Of a stretch of 50,549 nucleotides of DNA, positions 40,872 to 49,382 are shown one piece after another. This stretch comes from Mucilaginibacter sp. UBA5151 (GTDB lineage: Bacteria > Bacteroidota > Bacteroidia > Sphingobacteriales > Sphingobacteriaceae), in NCBI GenBank assembly GCA_002413785.1, contig DHXR01000011.1, forward strand, positions 1 to 50,549, given 5' to 3'. How positions within the stretch are numbered: the stretch's first letter is position 1; each line of letters opens with the position of its first letter. Made by a program: the position numbers and the translations under genes. The notes under the pieces are model-generated. The model searched no databases and was not told the DNA's origin. It saw only the letters and a list, made by a program, of their open reading frames with translations.

Positions 40872-43322
40872 ATGAAATCAAAACTACTACTGCCACTGCT
40901 CACTGCCACCATATTACTTACCTCAAAAGCCTTCGCCCAGATACCGGGGAAAATTGAAAAAACCGGACAGGTATTGCTGCCAAACGGCTGGAAGCTGAGT
41001 CCGGCGGGGCGAGCGCTGCCACTGGGCGATCTGCCATTAAATATGCAGATCTCCGCTTCGGGCAGGTTAATGGCGATTACCAATAACGGACAGAGTACCC
41101 AATCCATCCAGCTGATCGACCCGAAAAACGAGAAATTGTTAGACGAAAAAATCGTCGGCAAAGCCTGGTACGGGTTGGCCTTCAGCCGCGACGAAAAAAC
41201 GCTCTACGCTTCGGGGGGTAATGATAATTGCATCCTTGTTTTCCCCATTCATAATAATAAGATCGGCAATGCCGACACCATAAAATTAGCCGCCGAGGCC
41301 TGGCCAAAAAATAAAGTTTGCCCTACCGGTTTGGCGGTCAGCAAAAACAATACTCGTTTATATACCGTCACAAAGGAAGACAGCGCCTTGTATGTGGTCG
41401 ATCTGATTGGCGGCAAAGTTTTACAACGTATAAAGCTTGCCGCCGAAGGGTACAGTTGTATCGTGTCGCCCGATGAAAAAACGCTGTATATCTCCATCTG
41501 GGGCGGCGGAAAGGTGGCTTGTTATAACACCCTGAACGGGGAAATGAGCAGTATAAAAGCCGGCAGCAACCCCAACGAATTGCTGCTCAACAAAAAGGGC
41601 AGCCTGCTGTTTGTCGCCAACGCTAGCGATAACTCGGTTTCGGTAATCAATACCGCAAGCCATAAAACCATTGAAGTAATAGCCACCGCACTTTACCCAA
41701 CACATTTAACCGGCTCAACCACCAACGGCCTGGCGCTATCCGCAGATGAAAAAATACTTTATATTGCCAATGCCGATAACAATTGCCTGGCCGTATTTGA
41801 TGTGAGCAAGCCGGGCAGCAGTCAGGGCCGGGGCTTTATCCCGGTGGGCTGGTACCCTACAAATGTTAAAACGCTGGGCAATAAAATACTTGTAGCCAAT
41901 GGTAAGGGCTTTACCAGCATGGCTAATCCGCAGGGGCCGCAGCCTATTAAAAAAGCGGACAACAGCGGTTATAAAACCGGGGCAAAAAACGTTAAAGAAC
42001 AATATATCGGCGGCCTGTTTAAAGGCACACTTTCGTTTATCGATGTTCCGCAGGCTGCGCAGCTTAAACTTTATACCCGGCAGGTGTATGCCAATACGCC
42101 TTTTAATAATAAGATAACCGCCCTGGCCGCCGGCGAAGATGGCAACCCCATTCCCCGGAAACGGGGTGAAAAATCGCCCATAAAATATGTTTTCTACATC
42201 ATCAAAGAAAACCGCACTTACGACCAGGTGATGGGCGATGCGCCGCAAGGCAACGGCGATACTTCGCTATGCATCTTCGGGAACAGGGTTACGCCAAACC
42301 TGCATGCCATAGCTAATGAGTATGCTTTATTAGATAATTTTTATGTAGATGCCGAGGTAAGCGCCGACGGGCATAACTGGAGCATGGCCGCCTACGCTAC
42401 CGATTTTGTTGAAAAAACCTGGCCCACCAGCTATGGCGGTCGCGGGGGTAATTATGATTTTGAAGGCACCCGCCCGTCGGCCTATCCGCGCGATGGTTTT
42501 ATATGGGACTATTGCAAACGCGCCGGGATAAGCTACCGCACCTATGGCGAATTTGTTGACGACGGCCCCACCGGCAAAGCCAGCCTGAAATCGTTGCAGG
42601 GGCACTATTGCCAGCATTCGCCGGGTTTTGATCTTGATTTTAAGGATGTGAAGCGCGTCGATGTTTGGGCGCATGATTTTGATTCGTTGCTGGCCATAAA
42701 CGCCGTGCCGCAATTTAATTCTATCCGCATCTCCAACGATCATACCAGCGGACAGCAAAAGGGCGCCATTTCACCCATAGCCGCCGTTGGCGATAACGAC
42801 CTGGCGGTAGGGCAGTTTTTAGAACACCTTTCAAAAAGTTCCATCTGGAATGAATCTGTAGTATTTATTTTGGAGGATGACGCCCAAAACGGGCCCGACC
42901 ATGTGGATGCCCACCGTTCGCCGGTATTTGTGGCGGGGCCTTATGTGAAGCGAAATGCAGCGGTCCACGATATGTATTCCACATCCGGTGTATTGCGAAC
43001 CATAGAGCTGATATTAGGCCTGCCGCCCATGAGCCAATACGATGCCGCCGCAACGCCGTTATACAATTGTTTCACCGGCAAACCCGACTTAACGCCATAT
43101 ATCGCAAAACCTGCGCAGGTTGATTTAGAACAGCGCAATATCGCCGTAAATGAGAGCAGTAAACGCTCGCAATCATTCAACCTGGCCAAAGAAGACGCCG
43201 TACCCGACCTCGACCTGAACGAAGTGATATGGAAATATGTAAAAGGAGAAAATTCGGTGATGCCCGCCCCGAAACACAGCGCCTTTGTGATACTGGAAAA
43301 GAAAAAGAAAGAAGAGGATTGA
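40872..43322 (+). CDS. Bifunctional YncE-type beta-propeller / phosphoesterase, secreted
   Basis: 816 residues with a Sec signal (LLLPLLTATILLTSKAFAQ). Residues about 35-350 form a YncE-like seven-bladed propeller with repeated strands such as LAFSRDEKTLYASGGNDNCI, IVSPDEKTLYISIWGGGKVA and LFVANASDNSVSVINTAS. Residues about 435-770 are an alkaline phosphatase/phospholipase C superfamily phosphoesterase: YIIKENRTYDQVMGD, LDNFYVDAEVSADGHNWSMA, VFILEDDAQNGPDHVDAHRS. The enzyme probably releases phosphate from esters outside the cell, and the propeller may bind substrate or partner. This fusion is common in the phylum. An 8-base tandem repeat starts at its stop codon. Confidence 0.92.
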   Translation: MKSKLLLPLLTATILLTSKAFAQIPGKIEKTGQVLLPNGWKLSPAGRALPLGDLPLNMQISASGRLMAITNNGQSTQSIQLIDPKNEKLLDEKIVGKAWYGLAFSRDEKTLYASGGNDNCILVFPIHNNKIGNADTIKLAAEAWPKNKVCPTGLAVSKNNTRLYTVTKEDSALYVVDLIGGKVLQRIKLAAEGYSCIVSPDEKTLYISIWGGGKVACYNTLNGEMSSIKAGSNPNELLLNKKGSLLFVANASDNSVSVINTASHKTIEVIATALYPTHLTGSTTNGLALSADEKILYIANADNNCLAVFDVSKPGSSQGRGFIPVGWYPTNVKTLGNKILVANGKGFTSMANPQGPQPIKKADNSGYKTGAKNVKEQYIGGLFKGTLSFIDVPQAAQLKLYTRQVYANTPFNNKITALAAGEDGNPIPRKRGEKSPIKYVFYIIKENRTYDQVMGDAPQGNGDTSLCIFGNRVTPNLHAIANEYALLDNFYVDAEVSADGHNWSMAAYATDFVEKTWPTSYGGRGGNYDFEGTRPSAYPRDGFIWDYCKRAGISYRTYGEFVDDGPTGKASLKSLQGHYCQHSPGFDLDFKDVKRVDVWAHDFDSLLAINAVPQFNSIRISNDHTSGQQKGAISPIAAVGDNDLAVGQFLEHLSKSSIWNESVVFILEDDAQNGPDHVDAHRSPVFVAGPYVKRNAAVHDMYSTSGVLRTIELILGLPPMSQYDAAATPLYNCFTGKPDLTPYIAKPAQVDLEQRNIAVNESSKRSQSFNLAKEDAVPDLDLNEVIWKYVKGENSVMPAPKHSAFVILEKKKKEED

Positions 43323-43378
43323 TGTGCGTGCAGATGTGCGGATGTGCGGATGTGCAGATGAGTAGATGTGCAGATGTT
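43321..43378. repeat. 8-base tandem repeat at the stop codon
   Basis: About seven imperfect copies of GATGTGCG or GATGTGCA begin within the TGA stop (43320-43322) of the preceding gene. The copies are separated only once by four extra bases (TGCA). A G-rich unit (CCCTCCCTGGGGAGGG, about 43411-43426) follows. The array is a potential variable-number repeat. The rest of 43323-43637 contains no gene I can support; a -7-like TACCTTGC at 43610-43617 probably serves the helicase. Confidence 0.7.
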
Positions 43379-43637
43379 GGGGGAAAAAGCAGGAGGCCTG
43401 TGCGATTCCCTCCCTGGGGAGGGTAGGGAGGGTTTATACGCCCTGCTGCATCTCGCTTTTGAAGCGGAACATCGGGACAATTTAACGTGCATTAACGGCG
43501 AAAACCCTTCCCTGCCACTTCACAGCCATCCGCATCGGAATTTTAGCTGCAATCCCATTATCGCTTTGCCATTCAGCGGCAAAATAATATTTAACACCGC
43601 ATTTTTTCGTACCTTGCATCCTTTACTATAAAAGAAT

Positions 43638-44855
43638 TTGACATTCCAGGATTTTAACTTTAACGAACACTTAACAGAAGGTGTAATAAGCATGGGGTTC
43701 ACTACTCCAACCCCGGTGCAGGAAATGGCCATCCCGATCATATTGGCAGGACAGGACATTATTGCCTGCGCCCAAACCGGCACCGGTAAAACAGGGGCTT
43801 ACCTGCTGCCTGTATTGGAGCATATCGGCAAAACCGGCAAACACCATACCGCCGCACTTATCTTAGCGCCAACGCGCGAACTGGCCCAGCAGATAGACCA
43901 GCAGGTAGAGGGCCTGGCGTATTTTACGGGCATCAGCTCCATTGCCGTTTTTGGCGGCGGCGACGGCAGCGCATACGAACAGCAGCGCCGGGGTATCCAG
44001 AACAATGTAAATATCATTATCGCCACACCGGGCAGGCTTATCGCCCACCTTACCTCGGGCGTTTTGAAGCTGAACCATTTAACGCATTTGATTTTGGATG
44101 AAGCCGACCGCATGCTCGACATGGGTTTCCAGGATGATATTATGAAAATTATCAGCTACCTGCCGAAAGAAAGGCAAACGCTGCTTTTTTCGGCCACTAT
44201 GCCCGGGCGCATCCGCTCGCTGGCCAAGTCGGTTTTAATTAACCCGGCCTCGGTAAGCATCGCTGTTTCGCAACCCGCGGTGGGTATTGATCAGCAGATC
44301 TACCGGGTGCACGATGCGCAAAAAACACCCCTGCTGCAAATGATCCTGAAAAACGGTTCGTATAACAGCATCCTTATTTTCTGTTCGAGAAAAGAGATTG
44401 TAAAGTCATTGGCAAGGGAATTAAAGGCGGCCCGCATGAATGTGAGCGCCTTTCACTCCGACCTTGAGCAGCGCGAGCGCGAAGAGATCTTGCTTAGTTT
44501 TAAAAACAAACAATTGCCGGTGATCATCGGTACCGACGCCCTTTCGCGTGGTATAGATGTGGAAGGGATTGACCTGGTAGTTAATTATGATGTACCCGGC
44601 GACCCGGAGGATTATATCCACCGCATTGGGCGCACCGCCCGCGCAGAAACTACCGGCACAGCCATCACTTTTGTTAACCACCGCGATGAGCATAAACTAA
44701 AAAGCATTGAACAGCTGATTGATAAACCCATCCGACTGATTGCGGTGCCCGACGAACTGGCCGGCATACAACAGGTAAGGCATGAGCCAGCGGCCAATAA
44801 AAGGCCGCAGCGCAGGCAATGGGGCAATAAAAATAAACCGAAAAGCAAGCCGTAA
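43638..44855 (+). CDS. DEAD-box RNA helicase
   Basis: 405 residues, starting at TTG because no ATG precedes the conserved opening TFQDFNFNEHLTEGVISMGF. ATP-dependent RNA unwinding in ribosome assembly or RNA decay is expected. The Q motif is TTPTPVQEMAIP, motif I AQTGTGKT (45-52), Ib TPGR, II DEAD (near 152), III SAT, V GTDALSRGIDVEGIDLVVNY, and VI HRIGRTAR (near 327). A short basic tail (KRPQRRQWGNKNKPKSKP) gives extra RNA affinity. A -7-like TACCTTGC at 43610-43617 places the transcript start after 43620, consistent with the TTG. It is a RhlE-type member by overall shape. Confidence 0.93.
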   Translation: MTFQDFNFNEHLTEGVISMGFTTPTPVQEMAIPIILAGQDIIACAQTGTGKTGAYLLPVLEHIGKTGKHHTAALILAPTRELAQQIDQQVEGLAYFTGISSIAVFGGGDGSAYEQQRRGIQNNVNIIIATPGRLIAHLTSGVLKLNHLTHLILDEADRMLDMGFQDDIMKIISYLPKERQTLLFSATMPGRIRSLAKSVLINPASVSIAVSQPAVGIDQQIYRVHDAQKTPLLQMILKNGSYNSILIFCSRKEIVKSLARELKAARMNVSAFHSDLEQREREEILLSFKNKQLPVIIGTDALSRGIDVEGIDLVVNYDVPGDPEDYIHRIGRTARAETTGTAITFVNHRDEHKLKSIEQLIDKPIRLIAVPDELAGIQQVRHEPAANKRPQRRQWGNKNKPKSKP

Positions 44856-44882
44856 GCCCCCTCTAAACGTCGTTGCCCTCAT

Positions 44883-44937
44883 GAACACCCCTGAAAACAA
44901 ACACATGGTGAATAATCTCCCCCGGTAAGGGAGATTT
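44883..44937. repeat. Left direct repeat of the two-gene cassette
   Basis: Begins GAACACCCCTGAAAACAAAC, continues with GGTGAATAATCTCCCCCGGT and ends in GGGAGATTT. A near-identical copy lies in the same orientation at 46601-46653, on the other side of two AT-rich genes. By eye about 48 of 55 positions agree. Confidence 0.75.
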
Positions 44938-44998
44938 GAACTTCTCTTTTTTTAAGTCTTCCGAACCGGCATCAACACAGATGCCTACACCATGCGAG

Positions 44999-45625
44999 TT
45001 ATTTCTTTTTGGGTGTCGTTTTCTTTGCCACTATCTCAAGATATGTGCTTATCTCTTTTTGTGATTGTCGGATGCTGTCTAATATTCGCTCTTGCTGTTG
45101 CATTGATTTGCGTATCAATATCAGGCTTTTTGGATCATCTTTGTTATAAGCCATAATGGCAACAATGGCGGTTACTGCTATTGCAGCTGTTGAAATAATA
45201 GAAAATGCTATTTGATACTTTGAGTTTTCTTTTACAACCTCACTTGTTTTTCTATTAGACTTAAGCGTTTCACTTATTAAATGTGTTGTTCTATACTCTT
45301 CAAGCTTATCAAGTCCCAGTTTTGTTATTTTCACCTTTATAGGATATGTATCAAACCAAAATTGATACCTTTTTCGCCCCACCGGATTTGTCCAGTCTTT
45401 ATTGCATATATGCTGTATATCCTGTTCGTTAGCATCTATTAGCCCAGTATCCAACAAATCAAGTAAAAATTGCTTACCGGGTTCTTTTTCATTATCAGTG
45501 TAATGTTTTAAATCCTTTGGCTTGTCGAAATTTTTTACCATAAAAGGACGAATTAAAATTTCTTTTGGTAATTCGTCCATTGGTTCTAAGAATTCAAGAA
45601 ATTCCATAATAGGTAGTTTTCCCAT
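44999..45625 (-). CDS. Orphan membrane protein with winged-helix-like N-terminus
   Basis: 208 residues, not recognised. Residues about 50-112 (KQFLLDLLDTGLI to YPIKVKITKLGLDKLEEYR) look like a winged-helix domain: helices followed by a strand and the typical ITxxGxxxLEEY ending. One transmembrane segment (IAFSIISTAAIAVTAIVAIM, 139-158) and a coiled-coil tail (RKSMQQQERILDSIRQSQKE) follow. The coding sequence is much more AT-rich than the helicase and cysM genes on either side. With its divergent partner at 45742 it is flanked by direct repeats, suggesting an inserted pair. Both proteins are membrane-anchored, so they may work together. Confidence 0.7.
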   Translation of the reverse strand: MGKLPIMEFLEFLEPMDELPKEILIRPFMVKNFDKPKDLKHYTDNEKEPGKQFLLDLLDTGLIDANEQDIQHICNKDWTNPVGRKRYQFWFDTYPIKVKITKLGLDKLEEYRTTHLISETLKSNRKTSEVVKENSKYQIAFSIISTAAIAVTAIVAIMAYNKDDPKSLILIRKSMQQQERILDSIRQSQKEISTYLEIVAKKTTPKKK

Positions 45626-45741
45626 AATCAGAGGACTAAATAAGCCCCTAATTTACAAAAGTTTAAGAATTTATTTATATTAATAAGTATATTTGGTGAT
45701 GGAGCTTATTATTATACATTAGTTTACTAAACCAAAGAGAA

Positions 45742-46551
45742 ATGTCTGAAGAAATTGATGTTAAACTGGTTAGACATAATTTAGAAAAAAAGACAACTGA
45801 ACAGTTGCTTGACATTTTAGCTTATTCTCAAGATGATTATAACCCATTAGCTATATCTATAATCAAAGCAATATTGATTGCAAGAAATGTATCACAATTA
45901 GAAATTGATGAAGCAGAAAATAAATATCAAAATATTATACTTAAAACTTCTCCAAATTTAAAGACGCAGAAAAGAATACCAAAAACAAATAGATTTCTTA
46001 TTTGGCTGCTTTATATAGTGGCTTTAGGAATGGCAAGTTATTTGGTAAAACTTGTTCAAAAAGGGATGTTAAATTCTGCAATTCAGTATTCAAATACAGC
46101 AAATAAAACACCATGGTCAAAGGAATATTCACAAACAGTTTATACTGCACTTTACAAAGGATACGATAATTTTTTCGAGGATGATAAAAGCAAAAAAAAC
46201 CTTGCTAATTGCGTTGTCGAACAATTGAAAATCATTTATCCCAATGGATTAGAGAGTCTTAATAAAGATAGCCTTAAAGTGGTTGCAAATAAATGTGGCT
46301 ATGAATGCTCAAAAAGTTTAACCTTACATTACAAAAAATGGCCTGCGCAGTATGATACCGTTCTAAAAAAGCAATTATTACAAAGCGGCTTTGTAAAAAA
46401 AATAAAAAATAGATACAAAGAGCCTTTTTGCAATTGTTACATAAACAAGTTAGAAGACCTATATCCAAGCGGAAATTTCGATAAGTTATCAGAACAAGTT
46501 AAAGATACGATTACTATAGCTTGTGCTAAAGAAATAAAAATAAATCAATAG
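45742..46551 (+). CDS. Orphan single-span membrane protein with duplicated Cys motif
   Basis: 269 residues, not recognised. The N-terminal cytosolic part (KKTTEQLLDILAYSQDDYNP) has the leucine pattern of small regulatory domains attached to membrane proteins. One transmembrane helix lies near 84-106 (FLIWLLYIVALGMASYLV). The outer part has a repeated unit: NCVVEQLKIIYPNGLESLN with a later C-G-Y-E-C, and FCNCYINKLEDLYPSGNFDK with a later AC, an internal duplication with paired cysteines that could form disulfides in the periplasm. The coding sequence is strongly AT-rich. It is divergent from 44999-45625 across 116 bases, and both sit between direct repeats. Confidence 0.72.
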   Translation: MSEEIDVKLVRHNLEKKTTEQLLDILAYSQDDYNPLAISIIKAILIARNVSQLEIDEAENKYQNIILKTSPNLKTQKRIPKTNRFLIWLLYIVALGMASYLVKLVQKGMLNSAIQYSNTANKTPWSKEYSQTVYTALYKGYDNFFEDDKSKKNLANCVVEQLKIIYPNGLESLNKDSLKVVANKCGYECSKSLTLHYKKWPAQYDTVLKKQLLQSGFVKKIKNRYKEPFCNCYINKLEDLYPSGNFDKLSEQVKDTITIACAKEIKINQ

Positions 46552-46600
46552 CAACTACTGTTAACGATGACGTTGCCCAATTAATTTTATTAGCACTCGT

Positions 46601-46653
46601 GAACACCCCTGAGAACATACACCGGTGAATAATCTCCCCCGGTAGGGCAGACT
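46601..46653. repeat. Right direct repeat of the two-gene cassette
   Basis: Same-orientation copy of 44883-44937, starting GAACACCCCTGAGAACATAC. A third, weaker copy starts GAACGCCTATAAAAACAAAT at 47001. Both strong copies are preceded within 35 bases by a CGTTGCCC motif. Confidence 0.75.
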
Positions 46654-46711
46654 TTAAAAGTTGTAAGTGTGTTGATAATCAAAAACTTATAAACGCATCA
46701 TTATAAGCGGT

Positions 46712-46829
46712 TGCTGTCATGGTGAGGCACTCGAACCATGTGCGCAAAGGCACGGCGCCAATGCATTAGCGCCAATGGCAAAGCGTTCAGGCCACCACAC
46801 ATGGTTCGAGTAGCCTCACCATGACAGCC
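46712..46829. repeat. Long inverted repeat with nested palindrome (MITE/REP-like)
   Basis: The arm at 46713-46742 (GCTGTCATGGTGAGGC plus ACTCGAACCATGTG) pairs with 46798-46828 over 30 bases with one bulged base. The 55-base loop contains a second near-palindrome GGCGCCAATGCATTAGCGCC (46754-46773). The right arm is followed by a TTTTTT run (46830-46835), so on the plus strand it could terminate transcription. This arrangement is that of a small non-coding mobile repeat. A minus-strand frame of 80 codons crosses it but has no family resemblance and I do not call it. Otherwise 46552-47064 holds only the repeats listed. Confidence 0.7.
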
Positions 46830-47000
46830 TTTTTTGTCATTCACTCCTTCAGGATTTGGCGAAATTTTGCTACTCAGGATTACAAACCGGTAATTTTTTT
46901 TGAGGTTTTGAATCTTCCGAACGCCTATGGAGATGTCTGCCACAAGTACTGTGGATTGAAAAATTGAATCATGTCCATCTTAAAACGGCGAAGCCTTCTT

Positions 47001-47037
47001 GAACGCCTATAAAAACAAATAATAGGTGAAAAATCCT
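47001..47037. repeat. Degenerate third copy of the cassette repeat
   Basis: GAACGCCTATAAAAACAAAT, followed by an AATAGGTGAAAAATC stretch, resembles the repeats at 44883 and 46601 but has several substitutions and lacks the C-rich end. It lies about 30 bases beyond the end of cysM. Confidence 0.4.
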
Positions 47038-47064
47038 ATAAATCATGGTTCAGACAAACAGCAC

Positions 47065-47937
47065 CTACCCAAACAGCTCGCTGCTCAGGTACCTGTCGCC
47101 ACGGTCGCAGCAGATGAATACGATGGTGCCTTCGGTAAGTTCCTGTGCCACTTTAACGGCGGCTGCCATGGCGCCGCCGCTGCTCATACCTGCAAAAATG
47201 CCTTCCACTTTTGCCAGTTTGCGGGCCATGTCGGTTGCTTCGGCTTCCGAAATATCCAGCATGCGGTCAACCCTTTCGGGTTCAAATATTTTTGGCAGGT
47301 ACTCCGCCGGCCAGCGCCGTATGCCCGGTATCGACGAGCCTTCGGTTGGCTGGCAGCCCACAATTTGAATAGCAGGGTTTATCTCCTTAAAATACCTCGA
47401 ATTGCCCATAATGGTACCGGTGGTGCCCATCGCGCTTACAAAATGGGTGATCTGCCCTTCGGTATCGCGCCATATTTCCGGTCCGGTGGTTTTATAGTGG
47501 GCAAGGTAATTGTCGGGATTGGCAAACTGGTCCAGTAAAAAGTATTCGCCGCCTGCGCCTTTTTCTTCGGCATAATCGCGGCAAACTTCAATATTCTCCA
47601 GCAGGGTAACCTTCGCGCCAAAAGCTTCCATGGTGAGCGTACGTTCGCGGGTGGAGTTGGAAGGCATCACCAGTTCAATTTCAAGCCCGAACAAACAGGC
47701 GATCATGGCCAGCGCTATGCCTGTATTCCCGCTGGTGGCTTCCACCAGCTTTGTGCCAGGTTTAATATCGCCACGTTCCAGCGCACTCCGTATCATGTTA
47801 AGCGCCGCGCGGTCCTTTACACTCCCGCCGGGATTATTGCCTTCCAGTTTGGCAAAAATGCGCACATTGGGGTTTGGGTTAAGTTTTTTTATTTCGGCCA
47901 TAGGCGTGTTGCCTATCAGATCAATAATGCCTGCCAT
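47065..47937 (-). CDS. cysM: Cysteine synthase (CysM-type)
   Basis: 290 residues, PLP-dependent O-acetylserine sulfhydrylase making cysteine from O-acetylserine and sulfide or thiosulfate. The PLP lysine is Lys41 in NNPGGSVKDRAAL, the substrate loop is EATSGNTGIALAM, and the phosphate loop is SAMGTTGTIMGNSR. The short length and the close match to CysM-type openings (IIDLIGNTPMAEIKKLNPNP) favour CysM over CysK. It begins 8 bases after cysE ends on the same strand, so the two form a serine-to-cysteine operon. Confidence 0.94.
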   Translation of the reverse strand: MAGIIDLIGNTPMAEIKKLNPNPNVRIFAKLEGNNPGGSVKDRAALNMIRSALERGDIKPGTKLVEATSGNTGIALAMIACLFGLEIELVMPSNSTRERTLTMEAFGAKVTLLENIEVCRDYAEEKGAGGEYFLLDQFANPDNYLAHYKTTGPEIWRDTEGQITHFVSAMGTTGTIMGNSRYFKEINPAIQIVGCQPTEGSSIPGIRRWPAEYLPKIFEPERVDRMLDISEAEATDMARKLAKVEGIFAGMSSGGAMAAAVKVAQELTEGTIVFICCDRGDRYLSSELFG

Positions 47938-47945
47938 AATCTTTT

Positions 47946-48755
47946 TTAAACGTTGGTTTTATTAAGTACAGTAATATCGGGCTTGTGGAACACGGTAGAA
48001 TGCGGCGCAACGCTTTTTGTAAGCCATACATTGCCGCCGATAACACTGTCATGCCCTATAATAGTTTCGCCGCCCAGGATGGTTGCGCCGGCGTAAATAA
48101 CCACGTCATCCTCCACGGTAGGGTGGCGTTTGGTGAAAGCCATGCTCTTGGATACACTCAATGCACCCAGTGTAACCCCCTGGTAAAGTTTTACATTTTT
48201 TCCTATTTTACAGCTTTCGCCGATAACCACGCCGGTGCCATGGTCGATATAAAAATATTCATCGATCTCTGCAGCCGGGTGTATGTCGATGCCTGTTTTT
48301 GAATGGGCGTACTCGGTAAGGATGCGCGGCAGCAGGGGAACATCATGCTTATATAAACTATGCGCCAGCCTGTAAAAGGAAATGGCAAAAAAACCCGGAT
48401 AGGTACGGATCACTTCAAACTCGCTGCGGGCTGCCGGGTCGCCGTTAAATATAGCCTGGATGTCGGTGTTTAGTAACAGGTATAAATCGGGCAGTTGTTC
48501 AAAAAAAGCCTGTGCCAGCAGTTCGATATTACAATTCTGACACGCCCTGGTGGCATTCATTATATGGGCAAGCTCCTTTTGCAGGTGCGCAAATTCCTGC
48601 TTCAATTGATGAACATCGGCATAAACCTGCTTTGATTGCTCCGGGAACAATAACCTGATCACGCGCAAAGCCCAGGTAGTAATTTCCTTATTGGAAGGTA
48701 CCGCCTCCACATGCTGGTGTTTATCAAAAATTTGCCGGTAAAATTGATTATCCAT
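47946..48755 (-). CDS. cysE: Serine O-acetyltransferase
   Basis: 269 residues. A helical N-terminal domain (about 1-130) precedes the left-handed beta-helix of hexapeptide repeats: DIHPAAEIDEYFYIDHGTGV, VIGESCKIGKNVKLYQGVTL and the later VVIYAGATILGGETIIGHDS. The catalytic His and Asp of CysE lie in YIDHGTG. It acetylates serine from acetyl-CoA, giving the substrate of the CysM enzyme encoded 8 bases downstream. The C-terminus ends TVFHKPDITVLNKTNV, near the site where cysteine feedback acts in other CysE proteins. It is divergent from the Fur-type gene. Confidence 0.94.
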   Translation of the reverse strand: MDNQFYRQIFDKHQHVEAVPSNKEITTWALRVIRLLFPEQSKQVYADVHQLKQEFAHLQKELAHIMNATRACQNCNIELLAQAFFEQLPDLYLLLNTDIQAIFNGDPAARSEFEVIRTYPGFFAISFYRLAHSLYKHDVPLLPRILTEYAHSKTGIDIHPAAEIDEYFYIDHGTGVVIGESCKIGKNVKLYQGVTLGALSVSKSMAFTKRHPTVEDDVVIYAGATILGGETIIGHDSVIGGNVWLTKSVAPHSTVFHKPDITVLNKTNV

Positions 48756-48865
48756 CTTTTAGTCTGAATTCTGAGTCTGAATTGCAAATGCAAGTTTATG
48801 TAAAAGAATGTTGTCTTTTTGTAAAAAAGGCAAGATATTGAATACAGCAATCAAACAATTCTTTC

Positions 48866-48873
48866 TAACTTTG
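48866..48873 (+). promoter_or_regulatory. -7 element for the Fur-family gene
   Basis: TAACTTTG, exact TAnnTTTG, 25 bases before the ATG at 48899. Confidence 0.45.
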
Positions 48874-48898
48874 CATATCGTAATCTATTTTAGCTTCA

Positions 48899-49348
48899 AT
48901 GGCACATACACATGATCATAGTTTTGAAGCACTGCTCGAAAAGCATCACTTAAAGAAAACCGGACCCCGCCTGAAGGTATTGTCCATGTTATCTGCAAAA
49001 AATGTGGCGACGTCCCAACCCGACCTGGAGAGTGTGATGGACGATATTGACCGGGTTACCCTGTACCGGATACTGAATGCGTTTGAGGAAAAGGGGATTA
49101 TCCATAAAGTATTTGACCTGAATGGCACGGCAAATTATGCCATGTGTTCCTCGAATTGTGAAGAAAACCAACACCACGACGAGCACCTGCATTTTAATTG
49201 TACAATGTGCAAAAACGTATATTGCCTGGATGACCTTGATTTGCCGGCTATAACACTTCCCGAAGGCTTTAAACCCGAAGGTTTTACTTTATATGCCACC
49301 GGGGTATGCCCAAAATGCGGTAAAACAGCTGCAAAAAAAATAGATTAA
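48899..49348 (+). CDS. Fur-family metal or peroxide regulator
   Basis: 149 residues. The winged-helix DNA-binding part spans about 10-85 (HHLKKTGPRLKVLSML, then DDIDRVTLYRILNAFEEKGI). The C-terminal dimerisation part holds the structural zinc site, two CxxC pairs: CTMC (101-104) and CPKC (137-140). A His-rich segment (ENQHHDEHLHFN, 89-100) is the regulatory metal site. The His-rich N-terminus MAHTHDHSF adds further ligands and leans towards a Zur-type zinc sensor, although Fur or PerR cannot be excluded. It has its own -7 element, with the amidase gene 34 bases downstream on the same strand. Confidence 0.92.
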   Translation: MAHTHDHSFEALLEKHHLKKTGPRLKVLSMLSAKNVATSQPDLESVMDDIDRVTLYRILNAFEEKGIIHKVFDLNGTANYAMCSSNCEENQHHDEHLHFNCTMCKNVYCLDDLDLPAITLPEGFKPEGFTLYATGVCPKCGKTAAKKID

Positions 49349-49382
49349 AACAATTTATTTAATTACGCCCTTATCTGTTTTA

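Noticed and set aside
36548..44855. Long frames antisense to deoC, YncE fusion and helicase genes
   Set aside because: They are codon-bias shadows of well-supported genes on the other strand.
46701..46943. 80-codon minus-strand frame across the long inverted repeat
   Set aside because: It is a by-product of the palindromic repeat: no family resemblance, no promoter and biased low-complexity composition.
47065..49348. Fur-type regulator controlling cysE-cysM
   Set aside because: The genes are divergent neighbours, but no Fur-box-like inverted repeat was recognised in 48756-48898.
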